Shown here: in pieces, positions 1 through 11,714 of the stretch
How positions within the stretch are numbered: position 1 is the stretch's first letter
Layout of the letters: each line of letters starts with the position of its first letter
Assembly (NCBI RefSeq): GCF_000327385.1
Contig: NW_008708846.1
Location: forward strand, 1,711,450 to 1,775,449
Origin: Lottia gigantea
Taxonomy: Eukaryota > Mollusca > Gastropoda > Lottiidae
DNA: 64,000 bases
Direction: 5' to 3'
The notes under the pieces: generated by a model
Told to the model about the DNA's origin: nothing
The model's input: only the letters and a program-made list of their open reading frames with translations
Database searches by the model: none
Translations under genes and position numbers: made by a program

Positions 1-358
1 ATTCATTCTGAAGGTTTCAACTGAAATTATCAAATTAAGGATCAAACACCTAAGCTAGTTTAAACGGCTTGCTTACTCAGTTTGATCAAGTAGATACATT
101 GTAGTAAAATGCTTTTCAAGCTTTTTTTTTACTCTGTTTTTAATATTGAAAATTTTGCATACTGTCCCTTTAAGAAACATGTTATACCAAAATGTATCAG
201 GATGATGAGTTAGAATATGAATATTGAATATTGATGTCTGATTCACAATATAGAAATGAATACAATATACATATATACGGTTCAAATTTTACTGTTAACA
301 GCTGCTGTAACAATATAGTGTGCCTTTATCTATTCTATGTTTATTCTATTGATTTCAG

Positions 359-478
359 GCTCAGCGTGATTATTTTGGCGCTCACACATATGAATTATTA
401 TCTAAACCTGGTGAATTTGTCCATAATAATTGGACAGGTCATGGTGGTACAGTATCTTCTTCTACATACCATGTTTAA
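359..478 (+). CDS. PGD: 6-phosphogluconate dehydrogenase, terminal coding exon
   Basis: This is the last 39 codons plus stop of 6-phosphogluconate dehydrogenase, the cytosolic oxidative pentose-phosphate enzyme that decarboxylates 6-phosphogluconate to ribulose-5-phosphate with NADP reduction. A 3' splice site (polypyrimidine then ATTTCAG, ending at 358) is followed in phase 0 by AQRDYFGAHTYELL and then NWTGHGG and TVSSSTYHV before TAA at 476-478. This C-terminal tail is highly conserved in PGD; the end usually reads like GGTVSSSSYNA. The earlier exons must lie before base 1: no other PGD-like segment is seen in 1-358. The gene is convergent with the coiled-coil gene ending at 3153. Identification is from recalled family sequence. 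Confidence 0.93.
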   Translation, partial: AQRDYFGAHTYELLSKPGEFVHNNWTGHGGTVSSSTYHV

Positions 479-2089
479 AAATTATTATATCTTAATAGCA
501 TAATAATTACTACATTATATTTCTGTCTTTAAAATGAAAAACTCAGTACTGAAACTAATCAAAATTAAATAACCGGTATTATTTTTTTTATTACCATTTT
601 TGAATTTAATGCTAATTGGCTCTGTATCTTCTAAATTTTGTGTTGTTCATATCACTTCATGAAGTAGATTTTCTGCAAGATTCAATAATGATTGAAATAC
701 AAGATTAGCAATTGGTAACACTGAGTTTAGTTCCGATGCATTTTATATAAATTTGTTAGCAAATGGAATAAGTTAGTGTCAGGCTCTAGATGAACTATCT
801 GAATAATGTAATCTCAATAATCCTAGAATTGACAGAAAATATAACATTCTCATGAAAAATGTTAATGACAAAAAGTTAAAAATTGTTAAGTTTTGTTTTT
901 TATTTAGGTGATTTGCTATAGAAATAGATATATTAAAGATGGGTATCCTTATTTTTTTTTTGTTTCAAATTGAGCAAACTATTCGATTAATCAGTCTTTA
1001 TAATTAATTATCATGTATTCTTAATCATATCATTATGTTCTTATTGCATGTAATTAAGAGTTTAACCCATCATAAATGTCCATGTATGTACAGTCTGGAT
1101 AAACAAAAAAAGACTTGTTGACCTTTCTTGATCGGTCACTCATTGAAATTCTGCTGGTAATTTTCTTCTAATTTAGCTAATTATGAATTAATTATGGACA
1201 TCATGGAAAAACTGGTATTTTTTACAAGTCATTAGAAGTTTAGAACACCTACTTTCTATTCATATAAGTATTTCAATAAATGAAAATAAGGGAACCCTTC
1301 CTTAACCTGTATACTACAAGTTGAATTCAGTCTGAAATGAAATTTTGTGGACATACTACTCCTTTTTTTTTGAGTTGTCTGTCATTTCTTCAAAGCACAG
1401 CCAAAAAACATTCATTATCCTCTATTATATGTGTTTTGTTAGTCTATTATAACATTTTATGGCTTTTGGTACTTGGAGAACAATATTATTATTAATCATT
1501 ATAAAATATAAGACCTTTATTGTGTCAATGTCTTAGATCTTATTTTGTTATTTTATTAGCATGACAAAGTTAAATAAACTATTTTATGATCAATGTCTTG
1601 TTGGTTTCCTTTGTGTTCATATGCAGCGTCTCATTCTGGAATATTCAAAATAAGAGATGTGTTTTGAGATAGTTGAAATGCATCTTCACAAGCTATTATC
1701 ATGGAAGGTTGTAAATACAGTGATTTGATTGATTTTACAGTCTTCATATTTAGGGCTTTGATTATGTTACAATACAAGAAAAGTGGTGCATGTTGTCAAG
1801 GTATAAGGGGCAGTTTGTAACAGCTGGACATTTTGAAGATGGAGGAAGTTGTAATAGACTCAATACAGAATATGACTACTATAGTTTCAACCACATAAAA
1901 AACAGTTTATTTGACTGTCATTGTCATTGTTTATATATTCTGAATACATTTGGATGTACAAAAAATATAGTTTGCCTGGGCATTCCTCACCATACTTAAA
2001 ATCAATCTTCATCCCAAAGAAATACATAATTCATCATTTTGGAATATCGTGGGTGACCGCTTGAAACCTCGTATATGCCAATTTTGGTC
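479..2089. other. PGD 3' UTR and AT-rich intergenic sequence
   Basis: Follows the PGD stop. ATTAAA occurs near 565 and AATAAA near 1573 as possible polyadenylation signals. A 69-codon frame at 1790 has no supporting feature. Nothing else recognised. Confidence 0.5.
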
Positions 2090-2510
2090 ATTTTTATACG
2101 CCCACATGGAAATGTTGACGTATATTGTCGTCGTCCCTGTCCGTACGTCCATCCACATTTCTTGTATGCATGATAGAGGCTACAGTTTTTATCTGATCTT
2201 GATGAAACTTGGTATGCATGTATAAATTGATGAGTTCTCGGTCAAGTTTGAAATTGGTAATAATCGGATGAATGGTTTCAGAGTTATTGCCCTTGACTTA
2301 GTAAAAATGTGTTACTAAATTTGGCTTGTATGCATGATAAAGGCTGCAATTTTTATCTGATCTTGATGAAACTTAGTATGCATGAATATATTGTTGAGAT
2401 CTTGGTCAAGTTCGAAATTGGAATTCATCGGATGAACGGTTTCAGAGTTATTGCCCTTGACTTAGTAAAAACGTGTTAAATTTGGCTTGTATGCATGATA
2501 AACTGTTCAT
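2090..2510 (+). repeat. GTCC-rich dispersed element, end A and two body units
   Basis: Begins with end A (TTTTTATACGCCCACATGGA), then GACGTATATTGTCGTCGTCC and a CGTCC tract, then two tandem body units of about 170 bp. Each unit includes GATCTTGATGAAACTT, ATGAACGGTTTCAGAGTTAT and GCCCTTGACTTAGTAAAAA. End B is absent; the sequence turns unique near 2510. It lies between PGD and the end of the TSNAXIP1-like gene. Confidence 0.8.
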
Positions 2511-3152
2511 GGACAAATTTCAATTCATCTGAGATCCTATCCAAAAAAGTCCAGGTTTTGTTGACATAAAATCTAAACTGTTGCCCTACATTTAAAAAGA
2601 ATAGGTGAAAGATTGACAGGGTTGTGAACCATGCAAAACAACATGTCCAACTAGCACGCAGATTGTGACCTGATAGCAGTGGACATCCATTGGTCAATGA
2701 CACTGATGTTGTTTGACAGATTACTTTGAGGAAAAAAAGCTTTTGCATGGATCACAGATTAGTCCGAATCATGCTTGATTTCAACCACACATTTAATTCC
2801 TCAAAATTTTAATTCATATTCAGTTTCCAAAACATAGTTCATTCATGGTCATTCCCTAATATATACATACAGAAAACTGTGTTTGGGACAAAAACTATTT
2901 TCTGTTGTCAAATGAGATTTCAATTAATTTTTAGTTATTTGTTCTCAAATACATCAAAGTTTGTCTGCATTAGAGGCAACAATTTAGATCAGATTTAATA
3001 AAACTTGTTTCTGAGTTATTGCCTGTGACAATTCAGCAGTTTAGAATTTCAATAATATTTAAAACCATTTAACAATTCAGTTTTAATACCACCAATCAAT
3101 ATAATTCATTAGTACTGTACCATTTAGCAATTCATGATTTCAGGATATTTCC

Positions 3153-6100
3153 TTAAGAAATATACCAATTCCATTTGCCCTCATCTTCATCATCATCACC
3201 AGGTTGAGCTCGTAATGAATTCACCTTTCTCCAGATTCTCCTGTTGAAATAAATCATTTAGCAATAATTTAGAAGGGACATTTTAGAGAAAAAACCCATA
3301 CTTTCAGATACACACATTGCTTGCTGTAAAATCTTTTTTCGAAAGATAGCTTGCCAGGCAAGGTAATATATGCCCACTGGCAGTTTTGATTTTGAATAAA
3401 AATATTTAGCAGTAAAGTAACAATCACCAGTATGAAATATTCAACCTTCAGTCATACACTTCTTTTGAACTGTTTACAGCGATACTGAATAATATGGAGT
3501 ATGAGTTATTTCCCTTGTTCTTGAAAACGTGTTCAATTTTTAGCTCGTGAAAACTCTAAGGCAAATATTCAATCTTCAGCGCTAGACTGAATAATAAAAC
3601 CAAGTTTTGTCAAAATCCAGAAAGAATCATGCCTTTTAGTGTTTAAGAGCCAAATTTTAAAGCGTTTTCAAGAACAAGGGCAATAATTCATACTAAATAT
3701 TTTTAAATTTTTCTGATTTTCAATAGGGTTCATCCTTGGGTGATTACGAACACTCACACCAAGTTTCGTCAAAATCCATCAAGAATTGTGCCTTCTAGAA
3801 TGATTACGAGCTAAAAATAGAACGAGTTTTCAAGAACAAGGGCAATAACTCATACTAAATATTTTTCGATTCTTCTGATTTTCAATAGGGTTCATCCTTG
3901 GATGATTACGAACACTCACACCAAGTTTCGTCAAAATCCATCAAGAATTGTGCCTTATAGAGTGTTTACGAGCTAAAAATTGAACGTGTTTTCAAGAACA
4001 AGGGCAATAACTCATACTAGATATTGTTCGGTTTTTCTGATTTTCAATAGGGTTTATCCTTGGTTGATAACAAACACTCATGCCAAGTTTCGTCAAAATC
4101 CATGTGTCTTCTAGAGTGTTTACGAGCTAAAAATTGAACGCGTTTTCAAGAACAAGGGCAATAACTCATAGTAAATATTTTTCGATTCTTGATTATGAAC
4201 ACTCATACCAAGTTTTGTCAAAATTCGTCAAGAATTGTGTCTTGTAGAGTGTTTACGAGCAATTGTGGACGGACGGATGGACGGACCGACAGACGGACCG
4301 ACCGACGGACATGGGTGACGGCAATATACGCCCCCCATTTCATGTGGGCGTATAAAAATGATTTTTATATACCCACATATACAGTTTACTTTGTGTAATC
4401 GGCAAAACAATGTCAGATTACCAAGAGTGTAGGAATACTTAGAGTTCAGAGATTTTTTTTAACAGGTTACTAAGCTCAGAGATAAGATTCTACAGTGCCT
4501 TTTAGTACAAGACAATAATAAAAGACAATTCAGTTGTATACACGTAGTATGAAATAGATAATAAAACTTGACTTAAAATATAGAACTTTAATATTAAATG
4601 ATGGTACTTGATATCAAGTTTTATTATCTATGACAATAAATTCATTATACATGAAATAAATCGTACTTCTATAGTACTAATGGTTTTGGTGAAAAGCTTC
4701 TGTGATTGATTGGTGCTGCCTGCTTTTATATAGGTAATAACCTTATATAATGTGCTGTCAATATACCTTCAAATTCATATACACCCATATTATAAAGTAC
4801 ACTTATATTGCTATTATGCTAGGCTATCCGCAAACAATTGCTAGAGTCTACAGTATGAATGAAATGCACCCTGTGGGCTGATGAAGATAGTCAACGCCAT
4901 GCAAGGTGCAATGACCGAAATTTTGCCAGGACAGCAGCATTAGCATGTCCAATTGTCGAGGGATCTTTAACACGCACAGCCTGTTACACAAGGGGCCTCA
5001 GTTTATTGTCCCATCCAAACGACTAAACACTTTTTCCATCTCAGCCCTGACATGCATCACTGACAGGGGGAAACCAGGTTAAAAAATCCGAAGGTAACAT
5101 CTCGACCTATGCCGGGATTGAACCCTGGTCCTTCAGGTTAGAGTCTAAAGTATGATGAAACTGGGTATATGTAAATGTTTATAGGCAAGATCTCACATAT
5201 CATAGGATTAAGTCATAGGATAAAATTTGTCAGTCAGATTTCATACACTTAGATGTGAACAACCTCGGGGAATCAAACCACTCTTCATCTCCTTGTCACT
5301 TTATAACTAATATTATCTGCCTTTAGTCATAGATCAAATGTTAAATCTCACCTTGCATCTTTTTCACTGGTATCTGCATCTGTAATTGCTTCTTTTAAAT
5401 CATGTTCCATATCATTAATACTTTTCTCAAAATATTCATTTTGTTTTAATAACTTCTGTACTTCAATCTATTAAAAAAACATAAGTTATTTAAATTCTGC
5501 TGATAAGTTGGACAGTTGCAATATGTTTTGGATCTTTACCAGATGTGATTAGATCACTTTGTCCCATTTGGAATAATAACTATACTTCAAATAAGTTCAA
5601 TAATAGTTTCTCTTACCTCTGTCTCTTTAATACATTGTTCTAAATGTGTACAAACAGTTAATGGAACATGATCTTCACGTAAATTGGCATGTAATTTATT
5701 CAATGCATCCATTTTCTCTAATATTAAAGCTTTGGTGTGTTGTAACTCTTCTGATAATTCTGCTGGAGGTTCATCATTCCGCACACTAATCACCTTGGGT
5801 ATGGGTTCTGTAAAATATACAAATGACCTCAAGTTTGAGTATGGTCGTTTTAAAGGGATAGACCGGTTTATTTTCAACGTGAAGAATTACGCTTATTATG
5901 TGTGAAACCCTTTAAATACTTTCTATAAATTTACTTGGCTACTGGGGAATTGTTTAAAGCATTAAATTTAAAGTTTCCTATTATAATTAATACGAGGCAG
6001 GTGATTTCTCCTGAATGGTTTCTTAGCATCTGGGAAAGGAATTCCAAGACTACTGACATGTACAAATTTTTCGATCAGAAATGTAAAAATTAACTTTCCT

Positions 6101-9100
6101 TGTGTACTTCTCCAGTTGTTACATGTAAATTATGGATTATTATCATTATAGCAAAATTCACAAAATTACAGTAATGAGAAATGAAAATAACTAAGTTGAT
6201 CGCTACTTTTATTTTCTACCACGTCCTCTGGTCGGAAATATATGTAGTTAATGTTGATTGATTCAATTGGTCAAAATTGATGTCTCAAATCGCTATTTTC
6301 CAGAACAGTAAAAATGGAGGCTGTGAGATTAAAAATACTTACGTAACCTTTTAAGAATTATTTCATCGATTGTGACTTAACGCTTTCACGAAAGGTAGGC
6401 CCACTACATGTTGGCATGAAGTATTATGTATTTCACGATCAAGACCACAAAAGCTCATTGTAAAAACCAGTCTGGCCCTTTAATATTTCCTAATTTCTAC
6501 TTTATATGACAATGAAAGTCCGTTATCGAGTTGGTTTGTCACTTCAAGAAAATCTTCATATTCATATACTGTTACTAATTTTCATATACTGTTAATATAC
6601 TGTTAATAATATTCATACTGTTACTAATATTCATATACTGTTACTAATTTTCATGTACTGTTACTAATTTTCATGTACTGTTACTAACATCCATGTACTG
6701 TTACTAATATTCATGAACTGTTACTAATATCCATGTACTGTTACTAATATTCATGTACTGTTACTAATATTCATAAACTGTTACTAATATTCATATACTG
6801 TTACTAATATTCATGTTCTGTTACTAATATTCATATACTGTTACTAATATTCATATACTGTTACTAATATTCATGTTCTGTTACTAATTTTCATATACTG
6901 TTAATATACTGTAAATAATATTCATACTGTTACTAATATTCATATACTGTTACTAATATTCATATACTGTTACTAATATTCATGTACTGTTAGTAATATT
7001 CATGTACTGTTACTAATTTTCATGTACTGTTACTAATATCCATGTACTGTTACTAATATTCATGTACTGTTACTAATATTCATGTACTGTTAGTAATATT
7101 CATGTACTGTTACTAATTTTCATGTACTGTTACTAATATCCATGTACTGTTACTAATATTCATGTACTGTTACTAATATTCATGTACTGTTACTAATATT
7201 CATGTACTGTTACTAATTTTCATATACTGTTAATATACTGTTAATAATATTCATACTGTTACTAATATTCATATACTGTTACTAATTTTCATGTACTGTT
7301 ACTAATTTTCATGTACTGTTACTAATATCCATGTACTGTTACTAATATTCATGAACTGTTACTAATATCCATGTACTGTTACTAATATTCATGTACTGTT
7401 ACTAATATTCATGTACTGTTACTAATATCCATGTACTGTTACTAATATTCATGAACTGTTACTAATATCCATGTACTGTTACTAATATTCGTGTACTGTT
7501 ACTAATATTCATGTACTGTTACTAATATTCATGTACTGTTACTAATATTCATGTACTGTTACTAATATTCATGTACTGTTACTAATATTAATGTACTGTT
7601 ACTAATATCCATGAACTGTTACTAATATTCATGAACTGTTACTAATATTCATGTACTGTTACTAATATATTCATGTATGTATTTATTCTAAGACGTATTA
7701 TATACTGCCTTTTGTGATGCACTTTGAAACAGTAGTTATAAATTGATTATTAAAAGGATTCTAATCACAGAACAGTTGGTTATAAAGACATGATCATAGT
7801 ATTACCTATTTCTGGAGTCAATGCTAATAAATCTGTTTCTTCTCTTACTGCTTCACGTAACCTTAAAAATAGAGGTTTATTATGAAAAGATATGTGTACA
7901 TCACAACTGTTGCTTTTTTGCAAATTTTTTAATTTGACTTATGCACAAAAGAAAAAAATAATGAATATGAACCTTCAGTTTCAGCACTTCTTATACCTTA
8001 ACAATTCCAGTAAAGCTTGAAGGCAGTTTATTACTCTAATTCATAGTAAAATAAATCAGTAACTTGATGCAACATTCAAAGAAGCTGAATGAACGATTCA
8101 AGCTAGGTTATATCTTAACAAATGAATGAAGATTCAAGCAAGGTTATATCTTGGCAAATGAATGAGGATTCAAGCTAGGTTATATCTTGGCAAATGAATG
8201 AGGATTCAAGCTAGGTTATATCTTGGCAAATGAATGAGGATTCAAGCTAGGTTATATCTTGGCAAATGAATGAGGATTCAATGGTTTTCACTGAAAAATC
8301 AAAATACATTATTTATCATAATAATTATCATGACCTATTCAAGACTCATTTAGAGTTGAACTCAAGAAACCAACCTTTGGTTTTCCTCCAGTAACCATTT
8401 TGCCTCTATTTCATAATCTTCCACTTTATTTTTGACAAATTCAAGTTCTTCTGGTTGTGTTTTAGCATTGGCAGCCATTTGTTCAACTTGATCATGTAAT
8501 AACTGATGTTTAGCTGTTTGTGTATCTAATAATTTGCTGATGTAATCATCGTATGCAGACTGAAATAATGAAAATACTTTATGAGTTAAAATATAAAACA
8601 TTCTTATGATTGACAGATATAATTATCATAATCTGTTTAAAATATAAATCATAAATACTGTTTATAAGACATATAGAAATAGTCATAGGTAAAGAAGCAC
8701 AAGATATATGGATATACTATTTCTGTCTTTACTAACTCAACGTTTCACATGCTCATACAGGCAGCGTTATCAAGAGAAACATATATATTAATTATAATAA
8801 CCTGTCCAAATTAATTCATTCGATTCTGTTTGTCATATACATTTTCAACAAGACAGAAATTTTGTTTACATATTTCATGTTTTCACTTCCACTTGCTATC
8901 AGAAGACTCAGAAGATAGTAAAAAATATTGTTTGATGGGGATTTCCTCCCTGTAACTGATCTTCAATCAACAACATGTATAATATTGTTTCCAGCTTATA
9001 AACTGCAAAAACATTCAAATATGTAAAGGTAATTCTTCCAATTCATGATTTAAATGACTGCATGAACCAGGTCTCTGACTAAATGGGGACATACTTCCTC

Positions 9101-11621
9101 TTCTATTATCCTAACGATTTAAATCAAATTCTGGTCTTTGTGTTTTTAGACACTTTAAAGGGATTGTAAAGAAGTTTTCTAAAAAAAATTGTATCAGGGA
9201 CACTGATAGCATCAATTTGCACCATTCTAATTTTCAGTCCGACATCTGTGGTTCTTGCAATTCCACAAAAAGTAAGTGTTTGATGATGGCACTAATCGCA
9301 AAATATGCTTTTGTCACATTCTCGTTCGCAATTAGTGACGTCATCAAACACTTTGTTTTAGTGGAATTGCTGGAACCACAGATGTCTGATTTAAAATTGG
9401 AATGGTGCAAATTGATGTTTTCAGTTTCCCAGATACACATAAAAAATATAGAAATCCTCTTTACAATCCCTTTAAATTGCATTGTTCTAATTTCTGGTTG
9501 AAAAGTTGTAGTTCTTGTAATTCTAGAAAAACTTGTACAGACTACTATAATTTATGCAATGCCTATCAAAATATATCTAAATCATATGACATTTACATTG
9601 GGAATTAATGTAACAAAAGATCAATGTGACCAGAAAGTTCTAAATACAACTAGAAGCTTAAACACCTGTCAAACCCGTTTGCGTCCAGGTGAGGCACCAC
9701 AGCTATGAGCAACGAAAACCAATTACACTGCAATTAATCAATCTCTACTGAACTAAAGGTTTTGAGGGAGGTCAATAGCTGGGGCTTAATTCTCACTTGC
9801 CAGGGACCTGTCCTTGTTGTTAACAGGGCTGACCTCTGTAAATTCTACACTATTTATGAGGTTCTCTTGCACAGTCGGTTAGAGAGTTGGTTGTTTACAT
9901 GCTGTCATTTGCTTGGTTATGTTGAGAGAATGGTGGCTGTGGGTTCAATTCTCGATGGGCGTGTGATATTCGGATGACATTGAATAAGTCATCTTCACTC
10001 ATAATTCCAGTCAACCCAATTATAAATGGGTACAGATAATCCGGGAAAGATCAATGCCAAGAGGTTTGGCCAAGGACCAGCTGGTAGAAAGGATCCTGTA
10101 AAAACCTAAGATGTTATCCTTGTAAAATATAGTTGTTTCTTTCATTCCTTTTTCTTTGTCTTACCTTAATGTCCTGTAAGATAAACTTAAATGTAGGACT
10201 TTCTTCTGTGATATCATCAAATACATTACTGTGAACTTGTAGCTTGTGAAAATTAGGACCAGAAACATGCCCTTTTAAAGTAGAGAGTCCCTTAAAAAAA
10301 AAAAAAATAAAGATTAAATATGGCCTGAAAATAACATCATTGCAATATGATTACAAGCATTACTATGATTAATATTTGAAAATAATCAAAACAGACAATA
10401 ACAAGTTTTATCATAATTGTATAAGGACTGTAGATTCTATTTGATTAGCTATTTTGACTTGAATCATGATGAGATATAAATAGGGCTGCAACGATTCTTG
10501 AAGTTGCGATTCGATACACTATACAGTACTCAACGATACGATTCATTTATTAGAGAAGGAAAGAGAAAAAAAAGTAGAAATTTGTAAAATTACTAACAAT
10601 TTTGTCACTATTAAGCACTTGAGAACATTTAAAAGTAATGAATTGTGAAAAAAATCTCAATTTTAAAGTCAGAATTAAATTGCTGCAAATTTTTGAAAAT
10701 CATACTCGGAAAATGAAAACATGACACAATTTCTTATACACACAATGATTCTGTGTCATTTGTTATTAAAGGGGGCTAAGAATTAATCAGACCGATACAT
10801 CACGATTATTTTTATCCAACGAATACATCCACAGAAGGAAAGAATCGAGGTTCTGCCTTAGATATAACTAATAGCTCTATGCAAATTTGGACTTGGATGC
10901 AGCTGTATTAAGTTTTTACCTGTCTTAAATGATTTTCATGGTGAAATACAGCTTGATTTCCAGATAAAACTTTAGTTTCTTGAGCTTCTCTCTTTCTAAT
11001 AATACTAGATTCAAATTGTCGGTATGTTCGGTACTGATCTTGTTTAGTGATTCCTGAACTTTGACCAGGTATAAAAGAGTGCCTGAGGGGATTATTTATT
11101 GCAGTTTCAGTTTTTGGAAAAGTTTTAAAATTCATCTCCATATCAGTTGTATCATCTGATGTTTCTGTTAGAGATTTTGGTGAATGCATACATATTTCTT
11201 GGGCATCTAATTCTTCAATCAACACACCATCAGGAATGTACTTTGATTTCGGTTCAGGAACTTCTGCATTTGACAAACTTTCTTGAAGAAATAACAGTTT
11301 TTTCACATCATTTTCACATTTGTAGCTGGGCAAAGTGCCAGTCGTACCTGTACTAAATTGATATAACACATCTTTCATTTCTTTTTGCCGAACAGGAACT
11401 TTGGTTACATAGGTCTTATCACTGTGTTTTAATGTTAACAAACTAGAACTTGGAGGACCTGTTTTCCATCCTCTTTGCTCTGACAGTAATTTTGGGGGTT
11501 GTCTAAGTTTTGAACTATTCAAATGACCCATTGTGTAAGCATGAATATCTTGCTTCTGTTTGGTTTCTGCATCATTTAGTAGACATTTAAGTTGTCGACT
11601 AGCAACAAATTTATAGTCCAT
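3153..11621 (-). CDS. TSNAXIP1-like coiled-coil protein, complete 7-exon gene (487 aa)
   Basis: Seven exons join without a phase break: 11621-10920, 10290-10165, 8559-8375, 7861-7806, 5807-5617, 5467-5352 and 3240-3153 (stop TAA at 3153-3155). All introns are GT-AG; the coding total is 1464 nt. Residues 1-234 (exon 1) are a polar, low-complexity N-terminus. Residues about 250-420 resemble the N-terminal domain of translin-associated factor X-interacting protein 1: LQVHSNVFDD, ESPTFKFILQDIKSAYDDYI, then a heptad-rich coiled coil. Human TSNAXIP1 has a comparable LQPYREIFEFFIED / YKPLLSSIKNAYE segment. Residues 420-459 are further coiled coil, and the end is acidic (DDDEDE at 474-479) finishing KWNWYIS. 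In mammals TSNAXIP1 is testis-enriched and binds translin-associated factor X; the same role here is inference. The start is the first ATG of the long exon. It could be a related family member rather than the TSNAXIP1 orthologue. Introns hold two minisatellites, two TTAA MITEs and two SINEs. Confidence 0.82.
3480..4360 (-). repeat. GTCC-rich dispersed element, diverged tandem units with end A
   Basis: About five tandem units of about 165 bp carry TTTTCAAGAACAAGGGCAAT, CCAAGTTTCGTCAAAATCCA and GTGTTTACGAGCTAAAAATT. The element closes with a GGAC-rich tract (4264-4312) and an inverted end A (CATGTGGGCGTATAAAAATG, 4341-4360). ATTTTTATATACCCACATAT at 4361 is a further truncated end A. Together with the element at 2090 it brackets the last exon of the TSNAXIP1-like gene. 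A short end-B piece (GATAGCTTGCCAGGCAAGGT) lies at about 3345. Confidence 0.8.
4854..5148 (-). mobile_element. tRNA-derived SINE (type 1), old copy
   Basis: Minus-strand copy of the window's commonest SINE. The tRNA-like head, seen here reversed, is GGGATTGAACCCTGG (B box) with CTTCAGGTTAGAG. The body keeps GAGGGATCTTTAACACGCAC and TTTATTGTCCCATCC, and the tail end is at TGAATGAAATG. It lies in intron 6 of the TSNAXIP1-like gene and is more diverged than the copy at 61758. Confidence 0.75.
5850..6483. mobile_element. TTAA-flanked MITE, about 634 bp
   Basis: Inverted ends TTAAAGGGATAGACCGGTTT (5850) and, at the right, CCAGTCTGGCCCTTTAA (ending 6483) match over about 25 bases with a few differences. 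TTAA at each edge suggests a TTAA-targeting (piggyBac-type) non-autonomous element. No long frame inside. Lies in intron 4 of the TSNAXIP1-like gene, 43 bases from exon 5. Confidence 0.7.
6560..7678 (+). repeat. Minisatellite, 20-bp unit with higher-order period
   Basis: About 55 tandem copies of a 20-bp unit (consensus TACTGTTACTAATATTCATG) fill most of intron 4 of the TSNAXIP1-like gene. A variant block GTTAATATACTGTTAATAAT recurs at about 6591, 6900 and 7229. That gives a higher-order period of about 310-330 bp, or about 16 units. Confidence 0.95.
8090..8282 (+). repeat. Minisatellite, 36-bp unit
   Basis: About five copies of a 36-bp unit containing TTCAAGCTAGGTTATATCTT and GGCAAATGAATGAGGA. 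The first copies are slightly diverged; the last three are almost identical. Lies in intron 3 of the TSNAXIP1-like gene. Confidence 0.92.
9155..9475. mobile_element. TTAA-flanked palindromic MITE, about 320 bp
   Basis: An almost full-length foldback. The ends are TTAAAGGGATTGTAAAGA and TCTTTACAATCCCTTTAA-like. Inner pairs include CACCATTCTAATTTTCAGTC with its inverted match near 9390, and AATTCCAC with GTGGAATT. Both strands therefore encode the same spurious peptide. TTAA flanks as in the element at 5850; intron 2 of the TSNAXIP1-like gene. Confidence 0.8.
9855..10110 (+). mobile_element. tRNA-derived SINE (type 2)
   Basis: A tRNA-like head at about 9858-9960 shows an A-box-like GCACAGTCGGTTAGAGAG and a B-box-like GGGTTCAATTCTCG. 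It is followed by a SINE-like body (AAGTCATCTTCACTCATAAT and onward) ending near AAAAACCTAAG. It lies in intron 2 of the TSNAXIP1-like gene. The preceding GCTGGGGCTTAATTCTCACT recurs at about 56330 next to no tRNA head, so a related fragment is there too. Confidence 0.6.
10483..10850. mobile_element. Possible hAT-like fragment (AGGGCTGCAACGATTC)
   Basis: TAGGGCTGCAACGATTCTTG followed by GCGATTCGATACACTATACA and a right-hand portion with GACCGATACATCACGATTAT resemble ends seen in animal hAT-type elements. A matching terminal repeat or target-site duplication was not found. Lies in intron 1 of the TSNAXIP1-like gene. Confidence 0.3.
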
Positions 11622-11714
11622 TGTTACAATACTGAACTATTTTTTATTTTTCTGAAAAAAGAATGTAACTTATAGAGTCAAGTCTTTGAATGGCATTTAG
11701 CAATTGTGAGTACG

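Noticed and set aside
1790-1999. Plus-strand frame considered as an alternative last exon of PGD
   Set aside because: No PGD-like residues; a weak acceptor at 1753 does not give a sensible join, and the complete conserved C-terminus is already at 359-478.
9217-9501. Opposed frames encoding nearly the same peptide on both strands
   Set aside because: Artefact of the palindromic TTAA MITE; not a gene pair.
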